From Actinomycetes bacterium (lineage in GTDB: Bacteria > Actinomycetota > Thermoleophilia > BMS3ABIN01): a stretch of 64,000 nucleotides of DNA. The notes under the pieces were generated by a model that was not told where the DNA came from, did no database searches, and saw only the letters and a program-made list of their open reading frames with translations. Of the stretch, positions 42,019 to 50,681 are shown piece by piece. Both the position numbers and the translations under genes were made by a program. Position 1 is the first letter of the stretch. Each line of letters opens with the position of its first letter. The stretch covers positions 1-64,000 of the forward strand of contig JAJYXB010000023.1 of NCBI GenBank assembly GCA_021791195.1, in the 5' to 3' direction.

Positions 42019-43251
42019 TTAGCGCCGCCGTCCGCCCCGGCTCCGGCGCCGGCCCCGTCCGGAGAGCGCGCCGCCGTTGTAAGCCAGCTTGTGCACCTTT
42101 TTGGCGGTGCGGCTCTCGCTGGGCACATAGCGCATGCGGTATTCGAAGCCTTCCAGATCCTCGCACTCGATCACCTTGTTGATCAGCCCCTCGATCGCCC
42201 GCAGCTCATCGGTCTCGTCCGGACCCAGGAAGCTGAAAGCGGTGCCTTCGGCGCCGGCGCGCGCGGTGCGGCCGATGCGATGCACATAATCCTCGGGGTT
42301 GTTAGGCATATCGAAGTTGATCACGTGGGAGATATTGTCCACATCGATGCCGCGGGCGACGATATCGGTCGCTACCAGCACTCGTACGCGGCCCTGTTTG
42401 AAATCATCCAGGGCCTTCTGCCGCTGCGACTGCGAGCGGTTCGAGTGGATCGGCGCCGCCTTGATGCCGCTGCGGCTGAGCGTGCGGCAGACTCGGTCGG
42501 CGCGGTGCTTGGTGCGGGTGAATACCAGCACGCGGTCCAGGTTGCGCTGCTGCATCAGTTCCACCAGCAGCTCACCTTTCTGCATGCCGTCAACCGGATA
42601 AAGCTTCTGCTCGATCGCCTCCACCGGCGTGGCGGTGCGGCCGACCCGCACTTCCGTCGGGTCGTCAAGCGTATCGCCGATCACGGACAGCACCTTGGGC
42701 GACATGGTCGCCGAGAACAGCAAGTTCTGCCGCTTGGCCGGCAGCAGCGCCAGGATGCGGCGCACGTCCGGCCAGAAACCCATGTCGAGCATGCGGTCGG
42801 CCTCGTCCAGGACGAGGATCTCCACCTTGCCCAGGTTCACGTCGCCGCGACGCTGCAGGTCAAGCAGCCGGCCGGGAGTGGCCACCAGCAGATCGACGCC
42901 GTGGCGGATCTTCTTCTTTTGGGGCTCGTAGCCCACGCCGCCGAAAACCGCCGCGGTGCGGTGGTTGGTGAAGCGGGCGCACGACCGGGCCACTTCCTCG
43001 ATCTGCAGCGCCAGCTCGCGGGTGGGTGTGACCACCAGCGCCTTGACGCCCCCGTCCGGACTCATGCTCTGCAGGATGGGCAGGATGAAAGCCGCCGTCT
43101 TGCCGGTGCCGGTCTGGGCGCAGCCGACGACGTCCTTGCCGGAGAGCGCGTGCGGGATTGCTTCGTGCTGGATGGGTGTGGGGCTCGTATACCCCATGGC
43201 TTCCACGCCTTTGAGCAGGCGTGATTCAAGCCCGAGTTCTGCGAATGTCAT
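42019..43251 (-). CDS. DEAD-box RNA helicase
   Basis: 410 residues from ATG at 43251 (AAAGGAG four bases upstream); a longer frame lacks support. Motifs in order: Q motif FAELGLESRLLKGVEAMGYTSPTPIQ, I AQTGTGKT, Ia PTRELALQ, II VLDEADRMLD (DEAD), III SAT, IV VLVFTRTK, V ATDIVARGIDV, VI HRIGRTARAG. The C-terminus is short and basic (SGRGRRRSRGGRRR), typical of RhlE-type helicases that unwind RNA during ribosome assembly or decay. Confidence 0.95.
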   Translation of the reverse strand: MTFAELGLESRLLKGVEAMGYTSPTPIQHEAIPHALSGKDVVGCAQTGTGKTAAFILPILQSMSPDGGVKALVVTPTRELALQIEEVARSCARFTNHRTAAVFGGVGYEPQKKKIRHGVDLLVATPGRLLDLQRRGDVNLGKVEILVLDEADRMLDMGFWPDVRRILALLPAKRQNLLFSATMSPKVLSVIGDTLDDPTEVRVGRTATPVEAIEQKLYPVDGMQKGELLVELMQQRNLDRVLVFTRTKHRADRVCRTLSRSGIKAAPIHSNRSQSQRQKALDDFKQGRVRVLVATDIVARGIDVDNISHVINFDMPNNPEDYVHRIGRTARAGAEGTAFSFLGPDETDELRAIEGLINKVIECEDLEGFEYRMRYVPSESRTAKKVHKLAYNGGALSGRGRRRSRGGRRR

Positions 43252-43632
43252 TATTCTCCTTTGCCGCTGACCATACGGGTCGCGTTCTTGAGTTAAGACG
43301 CAGTCGATCCGTAGGGGTCCAGAGGAAAGGAGCATGAGGATAAACCGAGTCTTCCTAGCTATCGCAAATCATTATACTTGCTTTACGCCGCAATGCCAAC
43401 TTGTCAGCAAAACCCCGTTGCCGCGAGCCTCAATTTGTCAGCAGCAGGATGATGGCCAAAGCGAGCGTCAGGCCGCCGTAAGTATATATGTTCATGGGCG
43501 TATCATTCCCCGGAATCCGGGACTTTCGAACTCCTTTTGGCAGCTATACCCGGCCGGGAATGAATCGCAACGCGTTTCTCCTGATATAATTTGGGTCTGA
43601 TTTATCCGGTAACAAGTGATGGGGAAGGCAAT
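43252..43632. other. Intergenic region before glmM, with a possible small membrane peptide
   Basis: No long gene. On the minus strand 43495-43430 encodes NIYTYGGLTLALAIILLLTN after an ATG (21 residues), a membrane-peptide-like sequence with GGGGAA 12 bases upstream; this is a weak candidate. GATATAATTTGGG near 43592-43604 contains a plus-strand TATAAT that could be the glmM -10, but no matching -35 was found. Confidence 0.35.
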
Positions 43633-44994
43633 TTGACGCGCAAGTTCTTCGGCACGGACGGCATCCGCGGCGTCGCCAATCAGGAGCTCACAGCCGATTT
43701 GGCCATGGCGGTGGGACGGGCCGCGGTGGCGGTGCTGCCGGGCGAAAATCCACGCATACTTATCGGCCGCGACACCCGTGTTTCCGGGCCGATGCTCGAG
43801 GCGGCCATGATTGCCGGCATCAGTTCCGCGGGCGGGTCGCCCGTGCGCGCCGGGATCATCCCGACACCGGCGGTAGCCAGCCTGGTGCTGGCGGAGGGCG
43901 CCGATGCCGGCGCCGTCATCTCGGCTTCCCACAACCCTTTCCGGGATAACGGAATCAAGTTCTTCGCTGCTTCGGGCTTCAAGCTCAGCGACGCCCAGGA
44001 GCTGGAGATGGAGAAATTCCTCACCGGCGGGCACAGTCTGCCGCCCGCCGCCGGGAGTCCCGGCGCGGTGGGCCGGCTGGAGCAGCCGGCGGAAGAATAT
44101 GTGGACGGCCTGCTGGCGAAGTTCGATCTCGATCTTGCCGGGATGCGCATCCTGGTGGACTGTGCCCAGGGAGCCACGTACCGCACGACGCCGATGGCCC
44201 TCGGGCGCCTGGGCGCGGATGTCTCGGTCATGTGCGACGCCCCCGACGGCTACAACATCAACGCCGGCTGCGGCTCGACGCACATCGATACGCTGGCGGC
44301 GGCGGTCCGCGCCGACGGTTTTGACATCGGGCTTGCCCATGATGGCGACGGCGACCGTGTGATCGCCGTGGACGCGGCCGGAGAAGTGGTCGACGGCGAT
44401 TTCGTCCTGGCCATCTGCGGCAAACATATGAAAGATGCCGGCCGCCTGCCGTGCGACACCATCGTCACCACGGTGATGACCAACCTCGGTTTTCACCTGG
44501 CCATGCGTGAACTCGGCATCAATGTCGTCACAACGGACGTCGGTGACCGTTACGTGCTGGAAGAGATGCTGGCCGGCAGCTACGGTTTCGGCGGCGAACA
44601 GTCCGGGCATATCATCAACCTGGAGACCGGCACCACCGGGGACGGCCTGGCGACGGCGCTGCTGCTGCTCGGGGTGATGGCCGAGACAGGCCGCCCCCTG
44701 GGCGAGCTGACCGGAGTGATGCGGCGGTTGCCGCAGAAACTGGTGAACGTGCCGGTGGGCGACCGCGGCGCGCTTGGCGAGGCGGCTGAAGTCTGGAGCG
44801 GCGTCGATGAGCAGCAGGCCCGCCTGGGCGGCGAGGGCCGCGTCCTGGTGCGGCCTTCGGGGACGGAGCCGGTGGTGCGGGTGATGGTGGAAGCGAAAAC
44901 TGTTGAGCTTTGTGATGAAGTTTGTGAAAATATAGCCAGGCTGGTGGCGGCGCGGCTGGGTCCGGACGGTCACACGTCCGGTCCGCGCGTTTGA
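43633..44994 (+). CDS. glmM: Phosphoglucosamine mutase
   Basis: 453 residues from TTG at 43633 behind GGGGAAGG. RKFFGTDGIRGVANQELT at the start, phosphoserine loop GAVISASHNPFRDNGIKFF, metal loop LAHDGDGDRVIAVD, sugar loop GGEQSGHIINLE, C-terminal LVRPSGTEPVVRVMVEA. It converts glucosamine 6-P to glucosamine 1-P for UDP-GlcNAc. It is directly upstream of glmS (83-bp gap), so both steps are encoded together. Confidence 0.97.
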   Translation: MTRKFFGTDGIRGVANQELTADLAMAVGRAAVAVLPGENPRILIGRDTRVSGPMLEAAMIAGISSAGGSPVRAGIIPTPAVASLVLAEGADAGAVISASHNPFRDNGIKFFAASGFKLSDAQELEMEKFLTGGHSLPPAAGSPGAVGRLEQPAEEYVDGLLAKFDLDLAGMRILVDCAQGATYRTTPMALGRLGADVSVMCDAPDGYNINAGCGSTHIDTLAAAVRADGFDIGLAHDGDGDRVIAVDAAGEVVDGDFVLAICGKHMKDAGRLPCDTIVTTVMTNLGFHLAMRELGINVVTTDVGDRYVLEEMLAGSYGFGGEQSGHIINLETGTTGDGLATALLLLGVMAETGRPLGELTGVMRRLPQKLVNVPVGDRGALGEAAEVWSGVDEQQARLGGEGRVLVRPSGTEPVVRVMVEAKTVELCDEVCENIARLVAARLGPDGHTSGPRV

Positions 44995-45077
44995 AGCGGC
45001 GTGAATCTGGAAATCAACAGGAACTTTTTGGCGGCAGCCTTGAACTCTGAGTCAGGAAGCGAGAACAGGATCCTTTC

Positions 45078-46907
45078 ATGTGCGGCATAATCGGCTACGT
45101 GGGGGCGCGCCCCTGCACCAACCTGCTGTACGAGGGCCTGCGGAAGCTGGAATACCGCGGCTATGATTCCGCCGGCGTGTCGGTGCTGAGCGGCGGCCGC
45201 ATCGAGGTGGTGCGCGCCGTCGGCAACATGGACAGTCTGGAGCGGGAGCTGAAGGGCAACGGCTACTCCGGGGCGCGGCTGGGGCTGGGCCACACTCGCT
45301 GGGCCACGCACGGCCGCCCGTCCACTGAGAACGCCCATCCGCATTCCGACTGCACGGGTGAGATTTCCATCGTCCTCAACGGGATCATCGAGAACTATGT
45401 CCAGCTGCGCGAATCGCTCAGCGCCGACGGCCACGAGTTCACCTCCGAGACCGACGCCGAAGTGGTCGCCCACCTGATCGAGAAGCACTACGACGGCGAC
45501 CTGCTGGAGGCGGTGCGCCTGACTTACGGCGACATCAGCGGCCACTTTGCTTTCTGCGCCATCCACAGCGGCCATCCGGAACTGATCGCCGGCGCGCGCA
45601 AGGAATGCCCGTTGCTGATCGGCGTCGGCGAGGGCGAGGCTTTTGTCGCCTCGGCGATCCCCGCCTTCCTTTCCGAGACGCGCGAGGTGATGGTCATCGG
45701 CGATGAGGAGCTTTTCCGGATCACGCCGGAGGGCGCCGAGGTGATGGACCTGCAGAAGAACGTGCTCGACCGCGAGCAGACCCGGGTGCACTGGGACGTG
45801 GATGCCGCCGAGAAGGGCGGCTTCGAGACTTTCATGCGCAAGGAGATCTACGAGCAGCCCGATTCGCTGGCCGACACCATCGCCGGCCGGCTGCCGGACT
45901 CCGGCGGGGTGGTGCTTGACGAGATGCTGATCGGCGATGACGTCCTCGCGGACATCGACAAGGTCTACATCGTCGCCTGCGGCACCTCGTATCACGCCGG
46001 CATGGTCGGCCGCTACGTGCTGGAGAACTGGGCCAACGTGGCGGTCGAGCTTGATATCGCATCAGAATTCAGGTATCGGGAGCCGGTGCTTTCGCCATCG
46101 ACGCTGGTGGTGGGCATCTCTCAGTCGGGTGAGACCGCCGACACGCTGGCGGCGATGCGCCAGGCGCGCAAGCTGGGCGCCAAGGTGCTGGCGATCACCA
46201 ACATCATGGGCAGCCAGGCGACCCGGGACGCCGACGGCATCATCTACACCCGCGCCGGCCTCGAGATCGGCGTCGCCGCCACCAAGTCGCATATTGCCCA
46301 GATCGCCGCCATCCATCTGCTGGCGCTGTATCTGGCGCAGGTGCGGGGCACGCTGACCGCGGCGCAGATCGGGGCGATCGCGGCCGAGCTCAAGGAGATC
46401 CCCGAACTCCTGCGGCGCTACCTGAAGCACGAATCGGCGACGCACGAGATCGCCAAGCGCTACTACCAGCAGCCTTTCTTCCTCTTTCTGGGCCGCGGCG
46501 TCGGCCTGCCGGTCTGCCTGGAAGGGGCGCTCAAGCTCAAGGAGATCTCGTACATTCCCACCGAGGCGTACGCCGCCGGCGAGATGAAGCACGGCCCGAT
46601 CGCGCTGCTGGACAAGGGCTCGCCGGTCGTGGTCGTGGCCACCGACGGCCATGTCTACGACAAGGTTGTTTCCAACATCGAAGAGGTGCGCGCCCGCCAG
46701 GCGGCTGTGATCGCGGTGGCCACGGAGGGCAACGAGGGCATCGCCGCTTACAGCGACGATGTCATGTTCGTGCCGCGGACCTCGGAGATGCTTTCGCCGC
46801 TAATATCGGTGGTGCCACTGCAGCTGCTGGCTTACCACATCGCCCAGCTGAAAGGCTGCAACGTCGACCAGCCGCGCAACCTGGCCAAGACCGTCACCGT
46901 CGAGTAG
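45078..46907 (+). CDS. glmS: Glutamine-fructose-6-phosphate aminotransferase
   Basis: 609 residues, full length. N-terminal glutaminase domain with the catalytic Cys2 (MCGIIGYVGARPC), RKLEYRGYDSAGV, GHTRWATHG; two SIS isomerase domains (VYIVACGTSYHAGMVGRYVLE, GISQSGETADTLAAMRQAR; LFLGRGVGLPVCLEGALKLKEISYIPTEAYAAGEMKHGPIALL), ending QPRNLAKTVTVE. It makes glucosamine 6-P from fructose 6-P and glutamine, the first step to peptidoglycan amino sugars. The 83-bp leader is too short for a glmS ribozyme. Confidence 0.98.
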   Translation: MCGIIGYVGARPCTNLLYEGLRKLEYRGYDSAGVSVLSGGRIEVVRAVGNMDSLERELKGNGYSGARLGLGHTRWATHGRPSTENAHPHSDCTGEISIVLNGIIENYVQLRESLSADGHEFTSETDAEVVAHLIEKHYDGDLLEAVRLTYGDISGHFAFCAIHSGHPELIAGARKECPLLIGVGEGEAFVASAIPAFLSETREVMVIGDEELFRITPEGAEVMDLQKNVLDREQTRVHWDVDAAEKGGFETFMRKEIYEQPDSLADTIAGRLPDSGGVVLDEMLIGDDVLADIDKVYIVACGTSYHAGMVGRYVLENWANVAVELDIASEFRYREPVLSPSTLVVGISQSGETADTLAAMRQARKLGAKVLAITNIMGSQATRDADGIIYTRAGLEIGVAATKSHIAQIAAIHLLALYLAQVRGTLTAAQIGAIAAELKEIPELLRRYLKHESATHEIAKRYYQQPFFLFLGRGVGLPVCLEGALKLKEISYIPTEAYAAGEMKHGPIALLDKGSPVVVVATDGHVYDKVVSNIEEVRARQAAVIAVATEGNEGIAAYSDDVMFVPRTSEMLSPLISVVPLQLLAYHIAQLKGCNVDQPRNLAKTVTVE

Positions 46908-47040
46908 GCGCCGGCCGTGAACCTGCTCGCCGCGGCGCCGGCTTCCTTTTTGTCACAAAACATTCTTCTGACAAGTACCAGGGCCGGTTCCCCGGATATG
47001 GCCGCCGGTCTGGCGGACGCCCTGGACCGGGCCGGTTGAC

Positions 47041-47424
47041 ATGCTCGTCGGCGTCGATATCGTCGAGAACGAGCGCATGGCCCGGGTGATCGCGCGCCGG
47101 CCGCGGCTGCTGGAACGGGTTTTCACCCGGCAGGAGCGGGAATACTGTCTGTCGAAAGCTAATCCCGCCAGGCATTTCGCCGCCCGCTTCGCCGCCAAGG
47201 AGGCGGTCGGCAAGGCGCTCGGCACTGGCGTCATCTCCTGGCAGGAGATTGAAGTGATCAACGCCGCTTCGGGGCAGCCGGCGGTTCGTGTCAGCGGACG
47301 CACCGAGGCCGCAGCGCGCCGCGCCGGCGCCGGACCGCTGTCGCTGTCGCTGAGCCACTCCGATTCCGCCAGTGTCGCCGTGGTGGTGGCGCGCCGGCTC
47401 CGCACTGGTAATGAAGATGACTGA
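47041..47424 (+). CDS. acpS: Holo-[acyl-carrier-protein] synthase
   Basis: 127 residues. VGVDIVENERMARVIARRP with the magnesium-binding aspartate, FAARFAAKEAVGKALGTG with the second metal-binding glutamate, and LSLSHSDSASVAVVVA. It moves phosphopantetheine from CoA to acyl carrier protein. It is followed two bases later by the NAD(P)HX repair gene, a common pairing (acpS-nnr). Confidence 0.96.
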   Translation: MLVGVDIVENERMARVIARRPRLLERVFTRQEREYCLSKANPARHFAARFAAKEAVGKALGTGVISWQEIEVINAASGQPAVRVSGRTEAAARRAGAGPLSLSLSHSDSASVAVVVARRLRTGNEDD

Positions 47425-47426
47425 CG

Positions 47427-49064
47427 GTGGCAAAACGCCGACCGGGGAGAAACGTGGTTGACAAAAATGAAATTCGTGATGCGGAGCGCGAAATGATTCT
47501 CGACCATTTCCTTCCTCTTTACACTGCCGCCGAGATGGGCCGCACTGACAGGGCGGCAATCAGGGACGTGGGCATCCCCGGCGCGGTGCTGATGGAGCGC
47601 GCCGGCATGGCGGTCGCCGAACATCTGCTGGAAAGTTTTTGTGAGGATCACGGTTTTGTGGTGCTGGCCGGCAAGGGCAATAACGGGGGCGACGGCTTCG
47701 TCTGCGCGCGGCATCTGCTGCAGGCCGGCGCCGCCGTGCAGGTGCTCGCGGTCGCGCCTGCCCGGGATTATGGCGGCGACGCTCTCGTCAACCTGAAGAT
47801 CCTTGAGAAGCTGGGACTGCAGGTGCAGCATGCGCCGGGGGCCGCGGCGCTCAGGCGGGCGCTGGCCGGCGACTGCGTCATCGTCGACGCCATCTTCGGC
47901 ACCGGCTTCAGCGGCGAGCCGCGCGGCAAGGCTGCCGAGTTCATCGGCACCGCCGCCGTGGCGGCCGAGCGCGCCGGCATCCCGGTAGTGGCGGTCGACA
48001 TCGCTTCCGGCGTGGACGCCTCCACCGGCGAGGCGGCCGGCGCCTCGCTGCCCGCCATGGCGACCGTTACTTTCCATGCACCCAAGTTGGGGCATTTTGT
48101 CGCCCCCGGTTCTTACCATGCCGGCGACATCATCCTTGCCGACATCGGCATCCCCGAGGATTGTGGCGCGCCCGCAACACACTTTCTGCCGGCTCCGGAC
48201 GTGCTGGCGGCCATCATCCCCCGCAAGATGGATTACGACCACAAGTTCAGCGCCGGCCGCGTGCTGGTCGCGGGCGGCTCCACGGGACTAACCGGCGCCG
48301 CCTGCATGGCCTCCGAGGCGGCGCTCCGGGCCGGGGCCGGGGTAGTCACCGCCGCGGTGCCTTCCAGCCTCAACCCGATCTTCGAACAGCGGCTGCTGGA
48401 GGTCATGAGCCTGCCGCTGGAGGACGGCGGCGCCGGCTTCCTGCTGAAGGACGCGGCCGCCGCGCTGCTTCAGGCCGCGGCGGCGTTCGACTGCGTGGCG
48501 CTGGGGCCGGGGCTGGGCCGCCACCCCGAGAGCGCGCTGCTGGCGCGCCGGTTCGCGCTGGACTGCCCTGTGGCGCTGGTGCTCGACGCCGACGGCCTCA
48601 ATGCTTTCGCCGGGAAGCTTTCCTCTCTGAAAAAGCGCGGCGGGCCGACGGTGCTGACGCCGCATGCCGGCGAGCTGGGCCGGCTGCTGGGCATGCCCGC
48701 CGAGGAAGTCGCCGCGCACCGGCTGGAGCACGCCCGCGCCGCCGCCAGGAAGTCGGGAAGCGTGGTCGTGCTCAAGGGCTCCGCCACGATCATTACCGAC
48801 GGCCGGCTGACGATGGTCAATCCTACCGGCAATCCGGGCCTGGCCACCGCCGGCAGCGGCGACGTGCTCACGGGCACGATCGCGGCGCTGCTGGCCAAGG
48901 GACTGGACCCGCTGATCGCCGCGGCCGCCGGCGTCTACCTGCATGGCGCCGCCGCCGACCTGGCCGCCGGCGACCTGAACCAGGACCATCTCGTCGCTTC
49001 GGACCTGATAGACTACTTGCCGCTTGCCTTCGCGCAGCTCGATGAGGAAGAAGAACAGGAATAA
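47427..49064 (+). CDS. nnr: Bifunctional NAD(P)H-hydrate epimerase/dehydratase
   Basis: 545 residues from GTG. N-terminal YjeF_N epimerase (about 35-240): AIRDVGIPGAVLMERAGMAVAE, VLAGKGNNGGDGFVCARHLL, VDAIFGTGFSGEPRG. C-terminal dehydratase (about 260-535): GRVLVAGGSTGLTGAACMASEAALRAGAGVV, LGPGLGRHPES, LTPHAGELGRLLG, NPTGNPGLATAGSGDVLTGTIAALLA. Together they repair hydrated NADH and NADPH. The first 33 residues (before PLYTAAEM) are extra and may reflect a later start, for example at MILDHFLPLY. Confidence 0.95.
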   Translation: MAKRRPGRNVVDKNEIRDAEREMILDHFLPLYTAAEMGRTDRAAIRDVGIPGAVLMERAGMAVAEHLLESFCEDHGFVVLAGKGNNGGDGFVCARHLLQAGAAVQVLAVAPARDYGGDALVNLKILEKLGLQVQHAPGAAALRRALAGDCVIVDAIFGTGFSGEPRGKAAEFIGTAAVAAERAGIPVVAVDIASGVDASTGEAAGASLPAMATVTFHAPKLGHFVAPGSYHAGDIILADIGIPEDCGAPATHFLPAPDVLAAIIPRKMDYDHKFSAGRVLVAGGSTGLTGAACMASEAALRAGAGVVTAAVPSSLNPIFEQRLLEVMSLPLEDGGAGFLLKDAAAALLQAAAAFDCVALGPGLGRHPESALLARRFALDCPVALVLDADGLNAFAGKLSSLKKRGGPTVLTPHAGELGRLLGMPAEEVAAHRLEHARAAARKSGSVVVLKGSATIITDGRLTMVNPTGNPGLATAGSGDVLTGTIAALLAKGLDPLIAAAAGVYLHGAAADLAAGDLNQDHLVASDLIDYLPLAFAQLDEEEEQE

Positions 49065-49082
49065 CAAGCAGGAAAGGACAAG

Positions 49083-49556
49083 ATGGAAGCCTCCAGCGAA
49101 AAAAAGGAACCGACGGCTGCCGAGATCATGACCGCCGATGCCGTCACGGTGCACGAGAACGCCAAGGTACATGAAGTGGCGCAGCTGATGTCCGAGCACA
49201 ATATCAGCGGTGTGCCGGTGGTCAATGATAATCATCAGGTAGTGGGCATCGTCACCGAAGGCGACATGGTGGAGATGGACGCCGACATCCATTTTCCTCA
49301 CTACATCAATTTTCTGGACAGCGTCATCTTTCTGGAGAGCACCCGGAAATTCGACAAACGCGTGCGCCACGTGTTCGCCAGCTCGGTCCGCGATATCATG
49401 ACCACCGAGGTCGAGACGGTCCAGAAGGAAACGCCGCTGCACGAGATCGCCACGCTCATGTCCGACAGAAAGGTCAACCGCCTGCCGGTGCTGGACGGCG
49501 ACAAACTGGTGGGCATCGTCACCCGCGCCGACGTGGTGCGGGCGATGGCCGGGTGA
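49083..49556 (+). CDS. CBS-pair domain protein
   Basis: 157 residues, with AGGAAAGG upstream. Two CBS motifs: AAEIMTADAVTVHENAKVHEVAQLMSEHNISGVPVVNDNHQVVGIVTEGDMV and VRDIMTTEVETVQKETPLHEIATLMSDRKVNRLPVLDGDKLVGIVTRADVV. A loop of about 40 residues (DADIHFPHYINFLDSVIFLE) divides the pair. CBS pairs bind adenosyl compounds and report energy or SAM status. It is in an operon between nnr and alr; the partner it regulates is unknown. Confidence 0.92.
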   Translation: MEASSEKKEPTAAEIMTADAVTVHENAKVHEVAQLMSEHNISGVPVVNDNHQVVGIVTEGDMVEMDADIHFPHYINFLDSVIFLESTRKFDKRVRHVFASSVRDIMTTEVETVQKETPLHEIATLMSDRKVNRLPVLDGDKLVGIVTRADVVRAMAG

Positions 49557-49562
49557 TCGGGC

Positions 49563-50681
49563 TTGCGGCGCGCGCTGGCCACTGTTGACCTGGAGAGCGT
49601 CCGTAGTAATGTAGCCAGCCTGATCGGCCGCCTGTCTCCCGGCGTCGGCCTGATGGCAGTGGTCAAGGCGAACGGCTACGGCCACGGCGCCGTGCCGGTG
49701 GCCCGCGCCAGCCTCGCCGCCGGAGCCGAATCGCTGGGAGTGGCCACCGCTGCCGAAGCGCGCGAGCTGAGGGAGGCCGGCATCAGTTCGCCGCTGATTG
49801 TTCTGGGGCCGCTGACCGGCGCCGACCTGGAAACCGCGCTGGCCGCGGACGCCGAGGTGCTGGTCTGGTCGCTGCCATTTTTACGCGAGATCGTCAGACT
49901 GCGTCACGACCAGGGCGGCCGCGCGCGCGTGCACGTGAAGCTGGATACCGGCATGCGGCGCCTGGGGCTTTACCCGCGCGATCTGCCCCGGTTTCTGGAC
50001 GAGCTGGCCACCGAGCCGGAGCTGCAGCTGGCCGGCCTGATGACCCACTTCGCCACCGCCGACGAGGATGATGAGGATTTCTTCGATTATCAGCTGCGCG
50101 CCTTCGACGAGGCGGTGCAGCCGGCGCTGCTGCGCGCCGCCGACCGCATCCGCTTCCACTGCGCCAACAGCGCTGCCACAATCCGCTTTCCCCAGTCGCA
50201 TTTCGACCTGGTCCGCTGCGGCATCGCCATCTACGGCCTGTCGCCTTTCCAGACCGATCCCTGGACCGACGGCCTCAAGCCGGCCCTGCGGCTTACCTCA
50301 TATGTGGCCGATGTCAAACGGCTGACCGAGGGCGATACCGTCGGCTACGGCCGTGCGTGGACCGCGCCGGGGAACCACTACGTGGCGGCGGTGCCGATCG
50401 GTTACGGCGACGGCGTCAGCCGCGGCCTTTCCAACCGCGGCCAGGTGCTGATCGGCGGCCGCCCGCTGCCGATCGCCGGGCGCGTTTCCATGGATCTGAT
50501 CACGGTCGACCTCGGCCCCGCGCGGCCGGCGGTGAACCCGGGCGATGAGGTCGTGCTCATCGGCGGCCAGGGCGAAGAGTTCATCACCGCTGAAGAGGTC
50601 GCCGCCGTGCTGGGCACCATCAATTACGAGATCACCTGCAATCTTTCCAGCCGTGTCGAACGCGTCTACCAGGGAACCTGA
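49563..50681 (+). CDS. alr: Alanine racemase
   Basis: 372 residues from TTG (GGGTGATCGGG upstream). PLP-lysine in AVVKANGYGHGAVPVARASLAAG, substrate region HVKLDTGMRRLG, HCANSAATIRFP, the catalytic tyrosine in IPIGYGDGVSRGLSNRG, and GRVSMDLITVDL. It supplies D-alanine for peptidoglycan. It is part of the plus-strand operon acpS-nnr-CBS-alr-cca, whose gaps are all below 20 bp. Confidence 0.97.
   Translation: MRRALATVDLESVRSNVASLIGRLSPGVGLMAVVKANGYGHGAVPVARASLAAGAESLGVATAAEARELREAGISSPLIVLGPLTGADLETALAADAEVLVWSLPFLREIVRLRHDQGGRARVHVKLDTGMRRLGLYPRDLPRFLDELATEPELQLAGLMTHFATADEDDEDFFDYQLRAFDEAVQPALLRAADRIRFHCANSAATIRFPQSHFDLVRCGIAIYGLSPFQTDPWTDGLKPALRLTSYVADVKRLTEGDTVGYGRAWTAPGNHYVAAVPIGYGDGVSRGLSNRGQVLIGGRPLPIAGRVSMDLITVDLGPARPAVNPGDEVVLIGGQGEEFITAEEVAAVLGTINYEITCNLSSRVERVYQGT

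Noticed and set aside
43492-44973. Long minus-strand frame (493 codons) opposite glmM
   Set aside because: glmM is unmistakable on the plus strand; the antisense product lacks any family pattern and is a codon-bias shadow.
44995-45077. glmS ribozyme
   Set aside because: The gap is 83 bp, too short for the ribozyme, and no catalytic core sequence is seen.
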